A stretch of DNA of 64,000 nucleotides from Diadema setosum (Eukaryota > Echinodermata > Echinoidea > Diadematoida > Diadematidae). Made by a program: the position numbers and the translations under genes. The notes beneath the pieces are model-generated. The model saw nothing but the letters and a program-made list of their open reading frames with translations, searched no databases and was not told where the DNA came from. Below, in pieces: positions 58,816-64,000 of the stretch. The DNA lies in NCBI GenBank assembly GCA_033980235.1, contig CM067070.1, positions 25,713,627 through 25,777,626 of the forward strand, written 5' to 3'. Each line of letters opens with the position of its first letter. Position 1 is the first letter of the stretch.

Positions 58816-59524
58816 TGTGACCCTGCATTACAAAACAAACAAAAAGTCGCCAGACATGCTTTTTCTTTTTGATTAAGAGTAGATTCTCAAAGAGCAGATT
58901 CTAAGCTTTAAAAATGATGTATAACTCAATTTCAAATGAACTCCATTAACCTACCCAAATACTTGAAAGAAAGCACACACTCTGGAAAAGTGTGGACTTA
59001 GAAAAGAGGCTCTAAAGTACATGGTCTAATCAAGCGCTTAATCTTTTATACCAAGACGTGCTAGCTGTGCGATGAAAGAGACAAGATACAGGATGTAAAC
59101 CACAGCAGCAACAACAATGAAGGGATTTTTCAGATTAAGCTGAAATTAAGCATGTTCTACTACTAGTAACATATTCTGTTCGTGATTAATGCCAATTTTC
59201 AAAGCAGTAACATTACCCTTTCAAAGGTTATTCGACTTGCAAGTGAAGAGTGTACTAGGGATTTCAAGAAATGAAAAGAGGCCCCTGAGTCATACCTGAT
59301 CATTCTATACTCTCCCCCCATTAGAGGTTGTAGAAAAACTGCTGAAAACACACTTTCCCATTCTTGTTATGATCCCAAACTTAAGAATGATGTAGAAGAA
59401 GGATAGCTCTTTCAGAAAATAAAGCAAGTCAAGATTGTCTCTGTTGACCCATTTCACCTTTCTTGAGTCTTCATGTAAAATCAGTGGGTGCGACTTTTTA
59501 TTCGTTTTGTGATGCATGGTCACA
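58816..59524 (+). mobile_element. TGTGACC-family TIR element, full length
   Basis: 709 bp, from TGTGACCCTGCATTACAAAA to TTTTGTGATGCATGGTCACA, flanked by TA-rich DNA. Confidence 0.85.
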
Positions 59525-59551
59525 TATGTATATATATGTATATATATATTT

Positions 59552-59752
59552 AGGATGAAGAAGTAGAGTGGTAATGCATTTTGACAGTCCAACAATGTTG
59601 TTTATTCGCATCAAATTTTCGACGATAACTGCGTCTTCCTCAGGGTCAACGAAGAAGACGAAGAGGAAGACGAAGTTATCGTCGAAAATTTGGTGCGAAT
59701 AAACAACATTGTTGGACTGTCAAAATGCATTACCACTCTACTTCTTCATCCT
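59552..59752. mobile_element. Near-perfect hairpin, Penelope-like terminus
   Basis: The arm 59552-59640 (AGGATGAAGAAGTAGAGTGG ... GCGTCTTCCT) is mirrored at 59664-59752 with two or three mismatches over 88 bp. On the minus strand the left arm and loop read CCCTGAGGAAGACG..CGTCGAAAATTTG: again CTGANGA, a short stem, and GAAA. The layout equals that at 14442-14638, with a different arm sequence. TA microsatellites lie on both sides. Confidence 0.6.
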
Positions 59753-59790
59753 TTCTATACTGGTACCAACACGCGGACTACAAGAACCAT

Positions 59791-59794
59791 CATA

Positions 59795-59847
<53 letters not shown>

Positions 59848-59867
59848 TGTATCTATCTATCTATCTA

Positions 59868-59914
<47 letters not shown>

Positions 59915-59975
59915 CATATGTATATATATTATACAGATATAAAATATATACACACGCATACGTCTTTCCTCTGCC

Positions 59976-60006
<31 letters not shown>
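59791..60006. repeat. (TA)n, (CTAT)n and (GTCT)n microsatellites
   Basis: TA runs at 59791-59846 and 59870-59913, CTAT units at 59849-59871, GTCT units at 59976-60006. They lie just before the acceptor of the transmembrane exon. Tyr/Ile-rich frames are artefacts. Confidence 0.95.
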
Positions 60007-60094
60007 TTTTATCATAATCCAGAAGTAATACTATGCTGTCTGACATTTGTAAAAGTTGACAATATATCCCTTTTTCGTGTCAATTTCTTTTCAG

Positions 60095-60202
60095 ATGCAT
60101 CGGCAGTAATCATAGGATTCATCAGTGCTGTCCTATTTACGGTGCTGTTCTTGGCAGTCTACCGTTTGTTTATTCACAAGAGATGTGACGGCACCATAAA
60201 TG
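60095..60202 (+). CDS. Transmembrane exon of the Ig receptor
   Basis: Acceptor CAATTTCTTTTCAG, phase 1. It encodes ASAVIIGFISAVLFTVLFLA then VYRLFIHKRCDGTIN: a ~22-residue membrane helix followed by a basic stop-transfer segment, so the C-terminus is cytoplasmic. At its end AATG|GCAAGT fits the rare GC-AG donor, and splicing there keeps phase 1 into 61005. If the site is not used, the frame reads six more residues (NGKCH region) to TAA at 60216-60218, giving a very short tail. Both forms may exist. Confidence 0.75.
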
Positions 60203-61004
60203 GCAAGTGTCATTAATTAGGCATTCTAATAAGTAATTGCAGTTGTTGCACTGTGCACTACACATCACCTCGTACATATACAATTGTAGATACATAGGAA
60301 CATTCAATGAGTAGGATATATTAATGGATATAGAACAATTTGATAAGTACCAACGTTATTTTATAAGGCACACGCGTTGCAAAATATCAAATGACGACTG
60401 TATAAGTAGTATTGAGAAATAAGAACATTATGGTCAAATGTACCAATATTTTATAAATCTCTCGATGTTTTGATATGTTGAGCTCCTACTTTCTTTATCG
60501 GTTTGTCTGTTTCTCTGCTTTTACTGTAAATTTCTCTCCTTGAAATGCACGGTATATAGTGTACTAGTAACCAGGACAGCTGATAAACTAGCAGTCATTA
60601 CGATTATAAGGACATCCTGATCGACTCTGCACTGCTATCAAAATATTATTTTACCCTTGAGGTCAGAAAAGATTTCGAATATAAAATTTTAACAACAAAA
60701 TAAAACGTACGATGCAGTACCTCAAAGACAATCTACTTAAAGGACAAATTAGGGTATTTTGTGATTTCTGATAGGAAATTAACTTACATGTTTTTTTTTT
60801 ATTATTCTAAATTCACGAGAGTACAACTAAGTTAATCAAAATAATGATACTTCATACTGCGACTCCAAGTGAAATACAGTAAAGGTCATCATCAGTACGT
60901 GTGTAGTTACGATTACCAGGAATGTGAATGCAAGGTCTTATATTCCTTTTTAAAAATATTTTCATCATTATTATTGTTTCACAACACGGCAACATGAACT
61001 CAAG
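60203..61004. other. Intron of the Ig gene
   Basis: GC-AG intron by the model above. AT-rich; no repeat seen. Confidence 0.45.
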
Positions 61005-61154
61005 GCAAGGATGGAGACAAACAAAACGATGACGAAAGTAATGGTGTTTGCAGTCAAGACGACCAACAGTGCCAAGTTGATAAAGACGACGGCGTTGGAC
61101 GATTGACTGCACTGTTTCAGGTTTTCACCCGACTCGGCCTGCTTCGAAATAATG
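61005..61154 (+). CDS. Cytoplasmic-tail exon 1 of the Ig receptor (possible cassette)
   Basis: 150 nt, phase 1 at both ends; acceptor ATGAACTCAAG (weak pyrimidine tract), donor AATAATG|GTAAAT. It encodes KDGDKQNDESNGVCSQDDQQ, CQVDKDDGVG and RLTALFQVFTRLGLLRNN. The first half is acidic and polar, the second amphipathic. It is related to the next exon: GVCSQDDQQCQ against DCCQDSQRCQ. A symmetric phase and a length divisible by three allow skipping. No tyrosine motif (ITIM/ITAM) is present. Confidence 0.55.
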
Positions 61155-62060
61155 GTAAATATCAACTTTACGGCTATAAAGAAGTATTACAACACTCGGA
61201 CAGAGAAGTGTCAGCATTAATTCGAAAAACTGTTTAGATCTTTTAAACATGTCTCACTTTACAATATTGCAAGGAATATGTATTTACATTCGAACATTGC
61301 TCAAAAGAAATAGTCTGGGTAAAGCAGCTTACCAAGCACCTAAGTAGTTTCCAAATGTGATGATAGTCATGCCACATTAAAAGAAACGAAGAGAAAAGAA
61401 AAGAGAAACATTGCATTGCAAGCGATACAAGTCCTATAGTGATTAGCGCGTGTCAGTGTAAGGGGGGGGGGGGTGGGGGATTCCTGACCCTTCAATCCCC
61501 CTCCTTCCCTGGAAAGTATATGGGGATAATATATGTATCTATGTATATTAAAATATGTGCAAAATCTACATGTCTGTTATAGTATGCAGTCATGCCTGAT
61601 TGTTAAGGAAAACGTAATAACGAATATAATAATTCTCATAACGCGAAAAATTCACTCTCATTGTTCTATTAAAAAATATTAATTCATAGTATCTCATCAT
61701 AACCATGGGAATACAATACTCATCGTTTGTTTGGTAATCATTCGTTGTTTTGTAAACTTTAATTTGTTCAGAGAGTTCTTGGCAACTGCTGTTTAGCCAT
61801 ATCTAAGTAATGTAGGATAACTATAATTAATTTGTACACTTTAAAACTAACAAAATATGAACTTATACATTTATTTATACTTCTGATAAAGATTCACCCT
61901 GTTTTCCATCATGTAAAGATCACTAATTTATTCGCAATAAACCATTACTCAGGAGAATTGAACTAGGTCAATTTGCATTGCGCAGCAATGCGCAGCAAAA
62001 GAAAAAACTAAAAAAAAAATATATATAAAATTTGCGCACTCTCCCCCATTCTTCTCCCAG
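61155..62060. other. Intron of the Ig gene
   Basis: AT-rich, one G12 run (61461-61472). Ends in an excellent acceptor (CTCCCCCATTCTTCTCCCAG). Confidence 0.45.
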
Positions 62061-62170
62061 GGCAGATATCAAGGAATGGAGGTAAAGCTGAAGACAGAAT
62101 AACCGCAGTCGACGGAAATGGAATTGACTGTTGTCAAGACAGCCAACGATGTCAGGCTGAACTGAACTGA
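62061..62170 (+). CDS. Terminal tail exon of the Ig receptor, stop inside a pentamer repeat
   Basis: Acceptor CTTCTCCCAG, phase 1. It encodes (G)QISRNGGKAEDRITAVDG, NGIDCCQDSQRCQAELN and stops at TGA 62168-62170. The stop and the last three residues (ELN) come from the ACTGA pentamer array that begins at 62161. The part before it resembles the previous tail exon. Beyond the array the sequence GCTGATGTCGACATTGAA resumes an acidic, tail-like frame to a TAG at 62251-62253, suggesting that the array interrupted a longer tail. An alternative is that this is only a decayed exon copy. Confidence 0.5.
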
Positions 62171-62210
62171 ACTGAACTGAACTGAACTGAACTGAACTGA
62201 ACTGAACTGA
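62161..62210. repeat. (ACTGA)10 pentanucleotide microsatellite
   Basis: Ten perfect ACTGA units, followed by AGGCTGA, which repeats the GGCTGA just before the array. A TGA falls in the receptor's reading frame within the second unit. Confidence 0.95.
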
Positions 62211-62373
62211 AGGCTGATGTCGACATTGAAATGAGCTCTGGTGGTAACACTTAGCTTCAACGACAATATGCTGATCTTTGCGCCAAAAAAAAAAAAAAGT
62301 AATTTTGACACCAACAACACAGTTTAATGTGACTGATAGCCTATAAGCAAATGGCACAGCTTTAACATTGGAT

Positions 62374-62380
62374 TCGCGCG

Positions 62381-62459
<79 letters not shown>
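62374..62459. repeat. (CG)n-(CA)n-poly-T composite tract
   Basis: GCGCGCGCGCG, then (CA)n, then about 43 T. The first two parts favour Z-DNA. Frames through it are artefacts. Confidence 0.9.
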
Positions 62460-62460
<1 letters not shown>

Positions 62461-62799
62461 TTCCTGGCTCGCGCCCAGTGTGAAAGCTTTATCATTTGTA
62501 GACATGAATCAACGGGCTTACACAATATACGGTTATGGAACGAGTGTCGTACCCCAATTCTTCGCTCATACGCCGCAAAAAAAAAAAAAAGAAGAAAAAA
62601 AAAAAACAAACAAACAAAATTTGAAAATGACAGCATTTACAGAATTGGGCGCAGAAGAAAAAAATCTGACCGAAATTTAATTATTATATCGTTGTCTTCT
62701 GTGGAAGATACTCTTTCTAATGATGTACAAAAAATGTATCACTTTAAGAATGCAAGTTACTGAAAATTCACCGTTCCCTTTTTAGATTAAACATGTACT

Positions 62800-63370
62800 A
62801 CCTGTACCAAATGAAGATCTCCAGAGAGAGAAAGTTAAGGGCCATAAGGTCAAAGGTCAAAGGTCAAACATCAAGTGAAAATGGTGAAATACCACTTTTT
62901 TCTGCATATCTCGCAAATGGTTCGACGTATCTTTATGGAACTTAGTATATATGCATGTACTGAATGGTAGTGATTATCTAGAGAATTGGGGGCCATGGGT
63001 AAAAGGTCGGGACCAGAAATCAAGGCCAACTTCTCAAAATTTCACTATTTTCCCTCATGTTAACAACGCTTCCTCCATAATAATATACCGAAAGTGACTC
63101 AAGGTATTATCATGAAACTTAGCACATGCATGTTCTACCTGACAGTGATTTTCTTGGGAATCATATTGGCTCAAGGGTCAATACCCTGAAAATTACTCAA
63201 GTGCCAATGCTCAAGGTCAAACGTCAAATGTCGATGTCAAGTGATCAAATGACTCTTTTCTTCATATTTTATATTTTATGCTATGCCTGAAGGTATTTTC
63301 GTGAAAGTTAGTGTATTCATATATTCTCCGAGACTTCCTGTGTTAATTTCATTATACAGTACAAATAACA
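62800..63370. mobile_element. AGGTCA-rich dispersed element, third copy (partial)
   Basis: Has AAGGTCAAAGGTCAAAGGTC (62850-62869), TCATGAAACTTAGCACATGC and CTGACAGTGATT words in the same order as 31567-32685. Both termini are missing. From 63371 to 64000 only an (AATCA)n run (63648-63667) is seen. Confidence 0.55.
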
Positions 63371-64000
63371 GCAGCATACATTCAGCAATTATTATCAGTA
63401 TTATACAATGCATATGTAACATAATTACATGAGTTACATCTTAATCTGCATGCACAAGGATTGCCAAAAATAAATACAAAACTTGATTGTTTCGCAACCG
63501 ATAACGTTGTTGTGTTGCTTATACTGTTTGCTGCACATTGTGTAAAAATAATGAAGAAAAATATTTTGTTACTTATTTATGTGTATGTATGCATAATACA
63601 TGTCATGTACATATATATGCATATACATTGCTAATACAGGTTCAGTAAATCAAATCAAATCAAATTAAATCTGTTTTGTATCATTGCTACGCTCTGGAAG
63701 GGGAAATACAGGCCAAAAATTAAAAAGCAAAATGAACGAAAAGTTCCATCTTAAAATTTTCCCTGTCTCTGTAGTCATAATCATTGTATATTGTGTGATT
63801 ATACGTGCCAATTCTCATAACATTTATTGTCTTTCATCTCTTGACTTCCATATATGTTTCCCTCTTAACAATATCTGATGCATGCCATCTCATTTGAATG
63901 TAGATGCTGAAGAGTTGTTTATTGATATTGTAAACGCTTTTTCAAACAGTTTTGGAACGAATTTTGAATAAAGCAAAGCTTCCACAAAATTAAATGTAGC

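Noticed and set aside
61968..62636. 222-codon minus-strand frame
   Set aside because: Runs through poly-A/T, (CA)n and the (ACTGA)n array antisense to the tail exon; composition artefact.

Overview
This looks like nuclear DNA of a marine deuterostome invertebrate, most likely an echinoderm and probably a sea urchin. The reasons are: intron-split coding exons with GT/GC-AG borders; very little coding sequence among many decayed LINEs and terminal-inverted-repeat (TIR) elements; abundant (CA)n, (TA)n and poly-G tracts; and a long fold-back element whose outer domain is a 15-bp tandem repeat, which matches what I remember of the sea-urchin TU elements. The species call is inference. There is no operon, CRISPR array or prokaryotic gene.

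One gene can be assembled with some confidence, on the + strand from 52742 to 62170. It has an Ig V-set exon (52742-53083), a Ser/Thr-rich stalk exon (55454-55612), a transmembrane exon (60095-60202) and two related cytoplasmic-tail exons (61005-61154 and 62061-62170). All internal junctions are phase 1. The signal-peptide exon was not found. Isolated candidate exons lie at 47-166 and 33265-33358.

The rest is mobile and repeat DNA, with three large fold-backs. Fold-back A (4518 to about 8345, extra units to 8725) encloses a broken transposon-linked ORF on the minus strand. Fold-back B (16741-30070) has 15-bp outer repeats, 41-bp subterminal repeats and about 40 monomers of 170-230 bp that switch strand near 25140. 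Fold-back C (34259-44189) has arms of ~150-bp units, each carrying a 20-bp palindrome, around an 8-kb core.

Smaller elements are scattered between these: a TIR family starting TGTGACC with TA target sites (five full or split copies), an hAT-type element with an exact 8-bp target duplication (56371-58088), two near-perfect hairpins with Penelope-like loops (14442-14638, 59552-59752), at least five decayed LINE reverse-transcriptase tails (12480-13980, 20095-20480, 37410-37735, 44794-45039, 45628-45990), and a dispersed element rich in AGGTCA half-sites (31567-32685, 48596-49240, 62800-63370). Many are nested, which gives a relative order of insertion.
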